A DNA stretch of 64,000 bases from positions 2,356,001-2,420,000 of the forward strand of contig NZ_AFRZ01000001.1 of assembly GCF_000242915.1 (NCBI RefSeq). Reading direction: 5' to 3'. A model generated the notes under the pieces. It searched no databases, was not told the origin of the DNA, and saw nothing but the letters and a program-made list of their open reading frames with translations. This DNA comes from Sulfurimonas gotlandica GD1. GTDB taxonomy: Bacteria > Campylobacterota > Campylobacteria > Campylobacterales > Sulfurimonadaceae. Made by a program: the position numbers and the translations under genes. Below are positions 8,755-16,889 of this stretch, one piece after another (position 1 is the first letter of the stretch; each line of letters opens with the position of its first letter).

Positions 8755-10113
8755 ATGAGCGAACACAAAGAGCAGTTTCAAAAAATAGGAATTGGTGTAC
8801 TTATTGGCATCTTTGTATTTGCAATATCACTTTTTTTATTTAACCCGACTCAGGCTTCGCTTTTAGGACTCATAGCTTTTTTAGTTGCACTTTGGACAAA
8901 TGAGGGTTTACCTCTTGCCGTTGTATCTCTGCTCCCTATCGTGCTTTTTCCGGCTTTCTCTATTTTAGACACAAAGGCTACGGCTGTAAACTACTCACAT
9001 CCTATTATATTTTTGTTTTTAGGTGGTTTTTTACTTGCTATTGCAGTTGAGAAAAGTAATCTGCATACATGGATAGCAGACAAGATGCTAGGTCTTTTTC
9101 CTAACACTCCAAGAGGAATGATTTTTTCTTTGGCTATCACATCCGGACTGCTTAGCTCGATTCTCTCAAACACTACGACAACTCTGCTTCTTATGTCTAT
9201 TGCGCTGTTTATTACAGATGATATAAAACTAAAACTCAGATTTGCTCTTGCCATAGCTTATGGTGCTAGTGTCGGTGGGATTATGACTCCTATTGGGACA
9301 CCACCAAACCTTATATTGCTTGGAATTATGTCAGATAAAGGTATGGAGACTATTCCATTTTTTCAGTGGGTTTGGATGGTCGCTCCACTTGCATTTTTAA
9401 TGTTTATTGTGGTGAGTATGATTTTAAGTTTAGGAGTTCCAAATACTCCAATACATAGAAACGGAGAAAAAGTACCACTAAACACAACTCAAAAAAAAGT
9501 TCTATATATTACAGGAGGACTTGTCTTCTTACTGCTTCTAAACGCTCCTATGAAACCATTTTGGGGAGGGTTGGGTCTTAGTGAAGCGGGTATCTTACTA
9601 TCTGCAGGTTTACTTCTTTTTATGCCGCCGTTTAACGTCTTAGAGTGGATGGATGATAAGGCAAAAATTCCTTACAGAATCATGTTCTTATTTGGCGCAG
9701 GTTTTTCTATTGCAAAAGCTTTTAGCGCTACAGGTCTTGCATCTGAGGTTGCATCTTATCTTATTGTAATGACAGAACTGCATCCAATTGTATTACTATT
9801 TGCAGTTGCGACGCTTATAACTTTTACAACAGAAATAACCTCAAATACGGCACTTATATCTATCATGCTTCCAGTTATCTACTCAGTGGCCCAGCAGACA
9901 GGAATAAACACAACCCTATTTATGATGGTAGCAACTCTTTGTGCCAGTTATGCCTTTATGCTCCCAATAGCTACACCTCCAAATGCCATAGCTATGAGTA
10001 GTGGCGTAGTTGACGTTAAGAGTATGATCAGATACGGGATAGTTTTAAATCTTGTAGGAATATTTTTGATAGTTATGATAGCTGAGTTTTTCTGGAAAGG
10101 GATTCTTACTTAA
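8755..10113 (+). CDS. DASS/SLC13 family sodium:dicarboxylate-type transporter
   Basis: This 452-residue protein has about 11-12 hydrophobic segments. The two SNT motifs that bind Na+ and substrate carboxylate in this family are visible (ILSNTTTTLLL near 145 and EITSNTALISIMLP near 365), as is GTPPNLILLG. Substrates in the family are C4-dicarboxylates, citrate, or sulfate; specificity cannot be read from sequence. It diverges from a cytochrome c gene, and its 3' end overlaps a small opposite-strand gene by eight bases. Confidence 0.87.
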   Translation: MSEHKEQFQKIGIGVLIGIFVFAISLFLFNPTQASLLGLIAFLVALWTNEGLPLAVVSLLPIVLFPAFSILDTKATAVNYSHPIIFLFLGGFLLAIAVEKSNLHTWIADKMLGLFPNTPRGMIFSLAITSGLLSSILSNTTTTLLLMSIALFITDDIKLKLRFALAIAYGASVGGIMTPIGTPPNLILLGIMSDKGMETIPFFQWVWMVAPLAFLMFIVVSMILSLGVPNTPIHRNGEKVPLNTTQKKVLYITGGLVFLLLLNAPMKPFWGGLGLSEAGILLSAGLLLFMPPFNVLEWMDDKAKIPYRIMFLFGAGFSIAKAFSATGLASEVASYLIVMTELHPIVLLFAVATLITFTTEITSNTALISIMLPVIYSVAQQTGINTTLFMMVATLCASYAFMLPIATPPNAIAMSSGVVDVKSMIRYGIVLNLVGIFLIVMIAEFFWKGILT

Positions 10114-10321
10114 TATTACATCTGTTGATTTTTTTATTTTTAATCATAGTGTATGCATCTTTTAATATTAAAAACAGACAATAAAACCATAGCCCGCTAA
10201 GTATAAAGTTATTGTCTAACCCGTTCATGTATAAATATGGATAACCAAAAAAGTATGGCCACTTTAAAAAGTAAAAAAATAGTATGCCAACTCCATAGAG
10301 TTCTTTTAAAGTTCTTTTCAT
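10106..10321 (-). CDS. Small hypothetical membrane protein
   Basis: A 71-residue frame with two hydrophobic stretches (about 10-25 and 38-58) and a basic C-terminus. It ends eight bases inside the 3' end of the transporter gene and otherwise fills an intergenic space with no competing + strand gene. Aromatic-rich composition and a Lys-rich tail look like a real membrane peptide. I do not recognise a family. Confidence 0.5.
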   Translation of the reverse strand: MKRTLKELYGVGILFFYFLKWPYFFGYPYLYMNGLDNNFILSGLWFYCLFLILKDAYTMIKNKKINRCNIK

Positions 10322-10361
10322 AAATGTATTATGCTAGAATTGCACTAAAAAAGGTATAAAA

Positions 10362-10652
10362 ATGATAGTACACATAGTAATGTTCAAGTTTAAAGATGAA
10401 AAGAAAGAGGCAAATATAGAAGAAGTGACTTCAAGATTAAACGCTTTAGTTGATTTGATTCCTGCTCTAAAATCAATGGAAGTAGGAGTTGACTTTAACA
10501 AATCTGAGAGAGCATTTGACCTTTCACTATACAGCACTTTTTGGGACAAAGAAGACCTACAAGCTTACGCAGTTCACGCGGAACATCTAAAGGTTGTTGA
10601 ACTTATAAAAGAAGTAACACTTGAGGCTAAGGTTGTTGATTACGTTCTTTAA
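10362..10652 (+). CDS. Dabb (stress-responsive A/B barrel) domain protein
   Basis: This 96-residue protein matches the small dimeric ferredoxin-like Dabb fold. It starts IVHIVMFKFKDE, has a central LNALVDLIPALKSMEVGVDF, and ends in the family's histidine segment, AVHAEHLKVVELIKEV. Plant homologues are stress proteins; bacterial ones mostly lack a known role. The gene is monocistronic, just before a RAYT element. Confidence 0.8.
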   Translation: MIVHIVMFKFKDEKKEANIEEVTSRLNALVDLIPALKSMEVGVDFNKSERAFDLSLYSTFWDKEDLQAYAVHAEHLKVVELIKEVTLEAKVVDYVL

Positions 10653-10680
10653 TATCTAGCTTATATTCCCATTATTCTAG

Positions 10681-10702
10681 TTCCCATCGTCCCCGATGGG
10701 AA
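10681..10702 (+). repeat. REP-like palindrome, left copy
   Basis: A perfect 9-bp inverted repeat (TTCCCATCG ... CGATGGGAA) around a TCCC loop. It is GC-rich against an AT-rich background. The reverse complement of this unit lies at 11298-11319, on the other side of the transposase gene. With one extra flanking G the two copies share a 23-base identical core. Confidence 0.85.
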
Positions 10703-10745
10703 CGCTTATCTATATATTTAAGTAAAAAATAACTATAATGCACAG

Positions 10746-11279
10746 ATGGGAAGAAGTAGATATAAAATACACGAACAAACACATCCACATTTTATAACCT
10801 GCACAATACTTCATTGGATACCTATATTTACAAGAGTAGATACAACGGAGATAGTGTTTGATACACTAGAATATCTTCAAGAAAAAGATAACTTAAAACT
10901 TCATGCATATGTAATATTGGAAAATCACTTGCATCTAATCGCAAGTAGTGATGATATAGCTAAAAGTATGAGAAGTTTTAAATCATATACTGCAAAACAA
11001 ATACTTAAGCATCTGCAAGAGAAAAATGTAAAAACTATACTAGACCAACTGAGTTTTTATAAAAAAGCTCATAAAGTAGATGCAACATACCAACTATGGC
11101 AAGAGGGCTACTCCCCTAAGCTCATAGTAGATGATAAGATGATGATAGATAGAATAAACTATATTCATAATAATCCTGTTAAGAGAGGATATATTGATGA
11201 GGCAAAGCATTGGCGATACAGTAGTGCTAGAGATTATGAAGATATAAAAGGTTTAATATATGTTGAGAGGTTTTGGTAA
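10746..11279 (+). CDS. REP-associated tyrosine transposase (RAYT, Y1_Tnp family)
   Basis: This 177-residue protein has the HUH-type nuclease signature H61-L-H63 and the catalytic tyrosine Y139 in YIHNNPVKRGY, both typical of RAYTs related to IS200/IS605 TnpA. It would nick and join single-stranded REP hairpins. The gene lies between two inverted copies of one palindrome, the classic arrangement for a RAYT and its REPs. TATAAT at 10733-10738 leaves almost no leader, and no clear Shine-Dalgarno is seen, so expression may be low. The active-site residues look intact. Confidence 0.9.
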   Translation: MGRSRYKIHEQTHPHFITCTILHWIPIFTRVDTTEIVFDTLEYLQEKDNLKLHAYVILENHLHLIASSDDIAKSMRSFKSYTAKQILKHLQEKNVKTILDQLSFYKKAHKVDATYQLWQEGYSPKLIVDDKMMIDRINYIHNNPVKRGYIDEAKHWRYSSARDYEDIKGLIYVERFW

Positions 11280-11297
11280 TATGGACTATAGTATGCA

Positions 11298-11319
11298 TTC
11301 CCATCGGGGACGATGGGAA
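11298..11319 (-). repeat. REP-like palindrome, right copy (inverted)
   Basis: TTCCCATCG, a GGGA loop, then CGATGGGAA. This is the exact reverse complement of the copy at 10681-10702, including the loop, so the two face each other across the transposase gene, 18 bases after its stop. Confidence 0.85.
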
Positions 11320-11327
11320 CGAGGTAA

Positions 11328-11489
11328 GAACATTTCGATAGTATACAAACAAGACAAGATAGAAACCTATCTATAATTAACGCATATATGGATGGATATT
11401 CACAAGTAGAAGTTGCAGAATATTTAGGAGTATCAAAATCATTAATATCAAAAGTAATAAAAAGTGGAGATTCATTCACAGGGGTGTAA
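11328..11489 (+). pseudogene. C-terminal remnant of a second Y1-type transposase
   Basis: A 53-codon open stretch following a TAA has no start codon of its own in context. It encodes HFDSIQTRQDRN, then a helix-turn-helix (DGYSQVEVAEYLGVSKSLIS) and a short tail. This resembles the C-terminal HTH tail that longer REP-type transposases carry and the adjacent 177-residue RAYT lacks. The body of that transposase is missing, so this is a relic. A 12-base tandem duplication (11481-11504) spans its stop codon. Confidence 0.65.
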
Positions 11490-11547
11490 TTGGGGGTGTA
11501 ATTGATGAGTGTAACCAATTAGGTGGTGCAGAGTGTGGAGATAGACC

Positions 11548-12252
11548 ATGAGAAAAATAATTAGAAATATGCTTTTAATAAGCGTAGTCTTTTTATTTAC
11601 TGCGTGTAGTTCACCTTATAGACCAGTAAAGCCTAATGAAAAGTTAGAGAGTAAATATTTATCTTATGTTGTGCTAAATACAGATTGGAGAATTGATAAA
11701 GATTATGAAAGAGAAAGAGATAGATATAAAGAAGGTACATATTATTTGGGGCATATTGTTGAAAACATGAAATTCCATATCTACACCGACCCATATCATT
11801 ATAGAATGATGAAAAAACATTTTACTAAAGATGCTTATTATCGTGATAGTGATATTAAAGAAAAAGTATTTACTAAAAATGATAAAGAAACAGGAATAAC
11901 ATATAAAAAAGGTTGGATAACTTATGTCAATTATCTCAAATGTTCAGGAAGTGTTTTTTCAAGAGGCTTTGGAGGAAGTTATTATAGTGGTGGAGTGAAA
12001 TTCTACTCTATAAAGTGTGGTTATTACGATACAACAGAAACCATAAACGATGGAAAGAGAACATTAGTAATAGACTACCGATACACCCACAACACAAAAA
12101 AACCACAAGAAGCTAAAGAAAGAGAACAAATAATAAAAAAAGCAGTCAAAAAAGCCGTTTCAACACTAAAAATAAAAAATATGGATATAAAACGAATGGA
12201 GAAAGAGGGTTTAATGCATTACGATAAAGAGTTTAAATCTACTAAGTGGTAA
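11548..12252 (+). CDS. Hypothetical lipoprotein
   Basis: The 234-residue protein has a lipoprotein signal (MRKIIRNMLLISVVFLFTAC, Cys20). The mature part is highly charged, rich in Lys, Tyr and Asp, and contains a Gly/Ser-rich patch (SRGFGGSYYSGGVKF). I recognise no family. It lies directly after the transposase relic, so it may be accessory DNA carried or trapped there. Confidence 0.65.
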   Translation: MRKIIRNMLLISVVFLFTACSSPYRPVKPNEKLESKYLSYVVLNTDWRIDKDYERERDRYKEGTYYLGHIVENMKFHIYTDPYHYRMMKKHFTKDAYYRDSDIKEKVFTKNDKETGITYKKGWITYVNYLKCSGSVFSRGFGGSYYSGGVKFYSIKCGYYDTTETINDGKRTLVIDYRYTHNTKKPQEAKEREQIIKKAVKKAVSTLKIKNMDIKRMEKEGLMHYDKEFKSTKW

Positions 12253-12278
12253 ATAAGAAAGTTTAAAAAAGGTAACCC

Positions 12279-12746
12279 ATGGCACTAGAAATCGAGAGAA
12301 AATTTCTGATAGATATAGACAAGCTTCCAATATTGGCAAACGGTTACGACATCAAACAAGGTTATATTCAAACTAAAGATAAAACTGCTGTCCGTGTAAG
12401 AGTGAAGGGTGATGAAGCATTTTTGACTATCAAGGGTGAGAGTGTTGGTGCTACAAGACTTGAGTATGAGTATGCTATACCAGTAGTAGATGCAAATGAG
12501 ATGCTAGATATGTTATGTGGTAAACCTATTATAGACAAGACTAGATATTTGCTAAAACATAAAAATCATCTATGGGAGATAGATATCTTTCATAAAGAAA
12601 ATGAAGGCTTGATAGTTGCAGAAGTTGAGCTTGAGAGTGAAGATGAGAGTGTAGAACTACCAGAGTGGATAGTAAAAGAAGTAACGGAGGATGCTAGATA
12701 TTATAACTCTAATCTTTTAGAGCATCCATACTCACAGTGGGGTTAA
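12279..12746 (+). CDS. CYTH domain protein (triphosphate tunnel metalloenzyme)
   Basis: The 155-residue protein starts with the family signature ALEIERKFLI (ExExK motif). It also has conserved basic and acidic strand residues (AVRVRVKGDEAFLTIKGES, WEIDIFHKENEGLIVAEVEL). CYTH enzymes hydrolyse inorganic tripolyphosphate or bind triphosphorylated compounds; the short stand-alone bacterial type is usually a triphosphatase. Its 3' end overlaps the convergent NosD-like gene by 38 bases. Confidence 0.87.
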   Translation: MALEIERKFLIDIDKLPILANGYDIKQGYIQTKDKTAVRVRVKGDEAFLTIKGESVGATRLEYEYAIPVVDANEMLDMLCGKPIIDKTRYLLKHKNHLWEIDIFHKENEGLIVAEVELESEDESVELPEWIVKEVTEDARYYNSNLLEHPYSQWG

Positions 12747-13941
12747 CAATAGGCTTCTTATCTTCAAGCATTAAGATAGGGTCTATAAATGGAGCTACTT
12801 GAGCTAAGAAGTTAAGTAGTGTCATGACAGGTGAGCCGTAGAAAAACTTAACCTTGTTGTTGTAGTGCCAAAGACGGTCGGCGTACTGATACATCTTGTG
12901 AGAGGTGTCACCAATGTTGTCGCCATTAGTATCAAAACCTGCATATCTGTCCCAGTAGTTATACTCAACTACATTTGACTTCGTCTCAAATCCTGCTGTG
13001 CTTTTTACTATGTCGTCTATGTTTCCTACAAATTCATTATGGGTAAAGGTATTGTTTCGTATGGTTAGGTGAAAGTGTATAGCTTCTTTGTTGTAAGATA
13101 TCTCATTATTCACTATATATCTCTTCATACTCATCTCCGTCCACTTAGAGTCTATGTACATTGCCTTAGCGTTGTATCTAAGCGTGTTGTACTCAAAAAG
13201 AATGTTATGTCCACCCTTTAGCATCACTCCGATGCCAGCAGCCCCTTTTGAGCTTTGTATGGAGTTGTTTGTGATTTTAGTGTTTTGTGTCATCATTAGC
13301 ATTAATGAAACAGAGTTGTATCTGAACTCATTCTCTTTGATGAGGTTGTTTTTACTGTGAGCTATTTGTAAGCCAAATCTAGAGTTGAGTATATGGTTGT
13401 TCTCTAGTATGTTGTTATTTGAGTAGTTCATTGTTACATCTCTAACTCTATCTATAGTGTTGTTGCTTATAGTGTTGTTATGAGAGTGCCAGATCTTTAG
13501 AGCATCTCCTCTTAGACCTATATCATTGTTTTTAGAAGTTATGAAATTGTTTGAGATATTAGAGTCTTCTACCATGAGCATATCGATGCCGTATAGAGAG
13601 TTTAAAATTTTGCAGTTACTTATTTGGGAATTTTTAGATTTGTTTATAAATATAGCAGAGTCAAGCTGGTGCATCTGAGTACCGCTATTTGTGATTGTAA
13701 GATTTTCTATGGTAACGTTTGAGCTGTTTATAGTTATGACTTTTCCGATTCCGCCGCCATCTATGATGACACCGTCTTCTTTACCTAAGAGAGTTATAGG
13801 TTTGTTAATTATTATATTACCTTTGTAGATGCCAGCGGGTAGTTTGAGGGTTGCTCCAGAAGGAGCACTATCTATAGTTTCTTGGAGAATACTAGCGTTT
13901 AGTGCAGAGATGAAATATATAAATAGTAAAAGTTTTTTCAT
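12709..13941 (-). CDS. Second NosD-like periplasmic beta-helix protein
   Basis: The 410-residue protein has a Sec signal (MKKLLLFIYFISALNA) and repeated beta-helix rungs rich in N-x-I/N-N turns. It ends in the NosD-type tail (YWDRYAGFDTNGDNIGDTSHKMYQYADRLW is spread over that region; key residues are D, N, H and the terminal FFYGSP). It is clearly a paralogue of the NosD at 19726-20943. This copy has Met-rich rungs (DMLMVED, SLMLMMTQN), which could bind copper. It is the last gene of the nos island. NosD helps insert copper into NosZ; a duplicate may have a divided or substituted role. Confidence 0.85.
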   Translation of the reverse strand: MKKLLLFIYFISALNASILQETIDSAPSGATLKLPAGIYKGNIIINKPITLLGKEDGVIIDGGGIGKVITINSSNVTIENLTITNSGTQMHQLDSAIFINKSKNSQISNCKILNSLYGIDMLMVEDSNISNNFITSKNNDIGLRGDALKIWHSHNNTISNNTIDRVRDVTMNYSNNNILENNHILNSRFGLQIAHSKNNLIKENEFRYNSVSLMLMMTQNTKITNNSIQSSKGAAGIGVMLKGGHNILFEYNTLRYNAKAMYIDSKWTEMSMKRYIVNNEISYNKEAIHFHLTIRNNTFTHNEFVGNIDDIVKSTAGFETKSNVVEYNYWDRYAGFDTNGDNIGDTSHKMYQYADRLWHYNNKVKFFYGSPVMTLLNFLAQVAPFIDPILMLEDKKPIVNPTVSMDALKD

Positions 13942-13959
13942 CTTATAAGGGAGGTAATT

Positions 13960-14484
13960 TTAGTAAAACCTATGGATTTCTTCCATAATATTTGAGAAAT
14001 CTACATCGTCACCTTTGGACTTAAGGAAGTTAACTAAATAGTCTTGAGAAGCCTCAACGCCGTCTTTATTTTCTATTTCTAAAAGCTCTGCATAAAGTTC
14101 ACTGATGATCTCTATTACGTGCTTAGATATTGTCTTTCTAGATGCATGATAACCGATAACAGCACCTGTGTCAGTGTCTTTACGGATTTCAAACTCTGTA
14201 AATATCCAGTAGTATCTACCGTCTTTTGCCAGATTTTTAACAACAGCATTGATATTTTTTCCGGCAGATATAGTTTCCCAAAGTAGTTTAAAAACTACCT
14301 TTGGCATATCTGGATGACGTACGATGTTATGCGGTGCACCTATTAGTTCTTCTTCATTATAACCTGAGACTTCCATAAAGTAGTCATTACAGTACGTAAT
14401 CTTACCTTTAGCATCTGTCTCGCTGACTATGTAGCGTTTTGGATCAAGTACTATCTCAACATTTAGTGGTGTAGGCTTAGTCAT
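13960..14484 (-). CDS. CetB/Aer-like PAS domain redox sensor
   Basis: The 174-residue soluble protein has one PAS domain (about 10-130) of the Aer/CetB type, with YCNDYFMEVSGYNEEELIGAPHNIVRHPDMP, listed here as one known family segment with key residues W, N and HPDMP. A short helical C-terminus follows. In Campylobacter, CetB binds FAD and signals through the separate membrane partner CetA for energy taxis. No CetA-like or methyl-accepting gene is adjacent. It lies two bases from the NosL-like gene, so it is probably co-transcribed with nos genes and could link chemotaxis to N2O respiration. Confidence 0.8.
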   Translation of the reverse strand: MTKPTPLNVEIVLDPKRYIVSETDAKGKITYCNDYFMEVSGYNEEELIGAPHNIVRHPDMPKVVFKLLWETISAGKNINAVVKNLAKDGRYYWIFTEFEIRKDTDTGAVIGYHASRKTISKHVIEIISELYAELLEIENKDGVEASQDYLVNFLKSKGDDVDFSNIMEEIHRFY

Positions 14485-14486
14485 TA

Positions 14487-14957
14487 TTATATCCTTCCGT
14501 TTAAAAGTCTTATAAGTGCATTTGAGATTTCATTGAAGTGCATAATTCTTTTTCCGTTATGAGTTTTAGAATAAGCCTCTGCTAAATCATAAGTTGCAAA
14601 TGGTGTTAAATCATCGCCTGCAGGGGAAGTAACATTAGCACCATAAACATAAAATGCACCCTTTGCGTTGATAGGTTTTAGTGTAGAGAAATCTGTTACA
14701 AGAATCTCTTTAAAGTCATCTTCACTCTTGACTCCAACATCAAACCATTTTCCAGGTTGATGGTAAAACTCAATCATTGATTTAGGGCTAGAGAAAAATA
14801 CTTTCTTTCCGTTATTGAGTTCTATCTTTGCTACCCATTTAGGGTCTTTATACACTTTGAAGTGTCTAACTAAACATTCTGTGTCTTTTGTGTAATCCAT
14901 CTCATATGAAAACAAAACACTCGCTGCTAAAACTACTGCTAAAACTATTTTAATCAT
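14487..14957 (-). CDS. NosL-family protein with altered copper motif (NosL2)
   Basis: This 156-residue exported protein has a Sec signal (MIKIVLAVVLAASVLFSYE) and no lipobox. It matches NosL/NosL-like proteins through VAKIELNNGKKVFFSSPKSM and the following aromatic-rich part. The usual CxxCxM copper-binding motif is reduced to C28-L-V-R31-H, so the second Cys and the Met are lost. The intact NosL is two genes upstream. It may therefore bind another ligand or act as a structural partner. Confidence 0.75.
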   Translation of the reverse strand: MIKIVLAVVLAASVLFSYEMDYTKDTECLVRHFKVYKDPKWVAKIELNNGKKVFFSSPKSMIEFYHQPGKWFDVGVKSEDDFKEILVTDFSTLKPINAKGAFYVYGANVTSPAGDDLTPFATYDLAEAYSKTHNGKRIMHFNEISNALIRLLNGRI

Positions 14958-14981
14958 TTTTATCTCCTTGATTTTTTAATA

Positions 14982-15809
14982 TTAAACTAAATCTTTTTTC
15001 TCAAAAATCTTGTAACCCATAAATGCAAAAAGCAAACCTATAAAAAGAGGGTAACCTATAGACACAAGTACAAAAACCATCTGGCTCATAGAATCAAGTA
15101 TGTAAAATGCAACTGGTCCCATAACCGTTAGTTCAGGATCAAACAGTGATATTGCCGCAACACGGAAAATCTCCATAGGATTTATCATTGCGATAAAGAT
15201 AATAAGTTCTTCATTAAATCTGTTTTGCATCATAAGTGAAATAAGTGCGATATCTATAAAAGCAAGTAAAAATATCCAGATAAAAAATGCAATGCCTAGA
15301 GCAACTTCACTAGATTTTACAAATGAAGATATAAAAAATGCTATACCTAAAAATGCACTACTCATCGCAAATAATAGGCCAGTGTATAAGAAAAATATAC
15401 TCCAAGGGATAGCTGCACCCTTAAAAGCGCCATAAATTATGGCAATAACCATAGCAAAAAGAACAGGAAGATAAACAGTAATAAAACGACCTATAATCTT
15501 ACCCCAGTAGTACTGTTTAAGAGATATAGGAAAAGAGAGCATATACTCTAAAATATGGTTGTCTCTATCTCCAGAGATAGACCTCACCGTAGTTATGAGA
15601 ATAAATATAGGCAAGATTACGATTGTAATCTGTATGTACATTAGAAGCAGTCTGCTAAGACCGCTAAAGCCCATAACCTGAGACTCTGTTACTCCTGCTA
15701 TAAAAAACAGAGCTATCAGCCCTCCAAATACAAGAGAGTAAACAACAAACCATTTAGCTCTAAGAGACTCTTTTAAGTCTAAGTATGCGATTAAATATAA
15801 ATTTTTCAT
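14982..15809 (-). CDS. nosY: NosY, membrane subunit of the NosFY ABC transporter
   Basis: This 275-residue protein has six hydrophobic segments and the ABC-2 permease pattern (SISGDRDNHILEYMLSFPIS). With NosF and periplasmic NosD it forms the complex needed for copper-sulfur cluster assembly in N2O reductase. Its start shares one base with the end of nosL, so translation is probably coupled. Confidence 0.9.
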   Translation of the reverse strand: MKNLYLIAYLDLKESLRAKWFVVYSLVFGGLIALFFIAGVTESQVMGFSGLSRLLLMYIQITIVILPIFILITTVRSISGDRDNHILEYMLSFPISLKQYYWGKIIGRFITVYLPVLFAMVIAIIYGAFKGAAIPWSIFFLYTGLLFAMSSAFLGIAFFISSFVKSSEVALGIAFFIWIFLLAFIDIALISLMMQNRFNEELIIFIAMINPMEIFRVAAISLFDPELTVMGPVAFYILDSMSQMVFVLVSIGYPLFIGLLFAFMGYKIFEKKDLV

Positions 15810-16261
15810 TAATATCCTAGTATCTGTTTTCTAATTTTTGGGTTTGCCATATGCTCACCTCTTAACATTTTTATAGTGACTTCATCAAAGTCAATATGAT
15901 TTTCAACACTGTTTTCATAAGCACAAAATCCGTAAGACATAGGAGTTTTTTCACCTATTTTATAACTTGCACTTGCTGCATCTATGTAGTGAGTTGTATC
16001 TTTAGAAAAGACTTTTGCCTTTTCTGTATTTATGCTGTTCTCATTACTCCATAAAATCATGCATCCTATATCGTCAAAGTAATGTACGATACCATTCTCA
16101 ACTAAAGAAGCACTATGAGCATTTGACTTTTCTACTTCCATATGACACTTTGGACATACTTTTATCTCACTCTTTAGTGCTGTAGTTGATGAACTCTGTG
16201 ATGAGTTACAAGCACTGAAAAAAGTTAGTGTTAATATGAGCAGAAAATTAAATCTTATCAT
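15809..16261 (-). CDS. nosL: NosL copper chaperone lipoprotein
   Basis: The 150-residue protein has a lipobox (TFFSAC, Cys18) and the canonical C36-P-K-C39-H-M41 copper-binding motif. NosL delivers Cu(I) to apo-NosZ via NosDFY. It overlaps nosF by 14 bases upstream and touches nosY downstream. Compare the degenerate NosL2 at 14487-14957. Confidence 0.88.
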   Translation of the reverse strand: MIRFNFLLILTLTFFSACNSSQSSSTTALKSEIKVCPKCHMEVEKSNAHSASLVENGIVHYFDDIGCMILWSNENSINTEKAKVFSKDTTHYIDAASASYKIGEKTPMSYGFCAYENSVENHIDFDEVTIKMLRGEHMANPKIRKQILGY

Positions 16262-16886
16262 CCGAAACCACTTTTCCCATATCCATGTATATCTGTCTAT
16301 TTACCAGATCTTTTACTTCTTCAAGTCTATGCGTTACAAATAGAAGAACTTTTTCTTCTTCATTTTGCTTTAGCAGTCTGTAGAAGTCATCTCTAGCTTT
16401 AGGGTCTAGATTTGCTGTAGGTTCATCATAGATGATTATATTACTCTTTTTTGCTAGAGAGATAGCAATAAGAAGTTTCTGCTTCATCCCGCCACTTAGT
16501 TTAAAAAATGACTTATTCATGTTTGAATTTAAATCAAGTTTCATCTCATTCGCATAGTATTTGATTTTTTCTTTATCTACTTCTGCACTTATACTGATGT
16601 ACTGAATAAGTTCATCAATATTTAGTTTAATCGGAGGAGGCAGTTGAGGAACAAAACTAATCTCTTTTAGAACTTCTACTCTTTGTTTGATTGGATCAAG
16701 TCCATTTATGGAAACATTTCCAGCATCTGGATGATAGTAACCAAGGATAGAACGGATAAGAGTAGTCTTACCCGCACCGTTTGCACCCATAAGTGCTATA
16801 GCTTCATTTTTGTTAAACTCACAAGTTACACTGTCAAGTGAAACGTGAGAGCCAAATTTTTTGGTTAAGTTATTAATTTTTATCAT
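16248..16886 (-). CDS. nosF: NosF, ATPase of the NosFY ABC transporter
   Basis: The 212-residue ABC ATPase has Walker A (GANGAGKTT, about 34-42), the signature KLSGGMKQK, Walker B (IIIYDEPTANLD) and the H-loop His (FVTHRLEE). It is short, like other NosF proteins of this group. Together with NosY it powers maturation of the NosZ copper site. It lies three bases after nosH. Confidence 0.92.
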   Translation of the reverse strand: MIKINNLTKKFGSHVSLDSVTCEFNKNEAIALMGANGAGKTTLIRSILGYYHPDAGNVSINGLDPIKQRVEVLKEISFVPQLPPPIKLNIDELIQYISISAEVDKEKIKYYANEMKLDLNSNMNKSFFKLSGGMKQKLLIAISLAKKSNIIIYDEPTANLDPKARDDFYRLLKQNEEEKVLLFVTHRLEEVKDLVNRQIYMDMGKVVSDDKI

Positions 16887-16889
16887 TAT

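Noticed and set aside
11481-11504. Tandem 12-base repeat as an insertion target duplication
   Set aside because: The copies are adjacent rather than flanking an element, so it is more likely a simple local duplication.
11234-11518. 94-residue open frame on the - strand
   Set aside because: It runs opposite the end of the RAYT gene and the transposase relic, has no recognisable domain and is best explained as a shadow.
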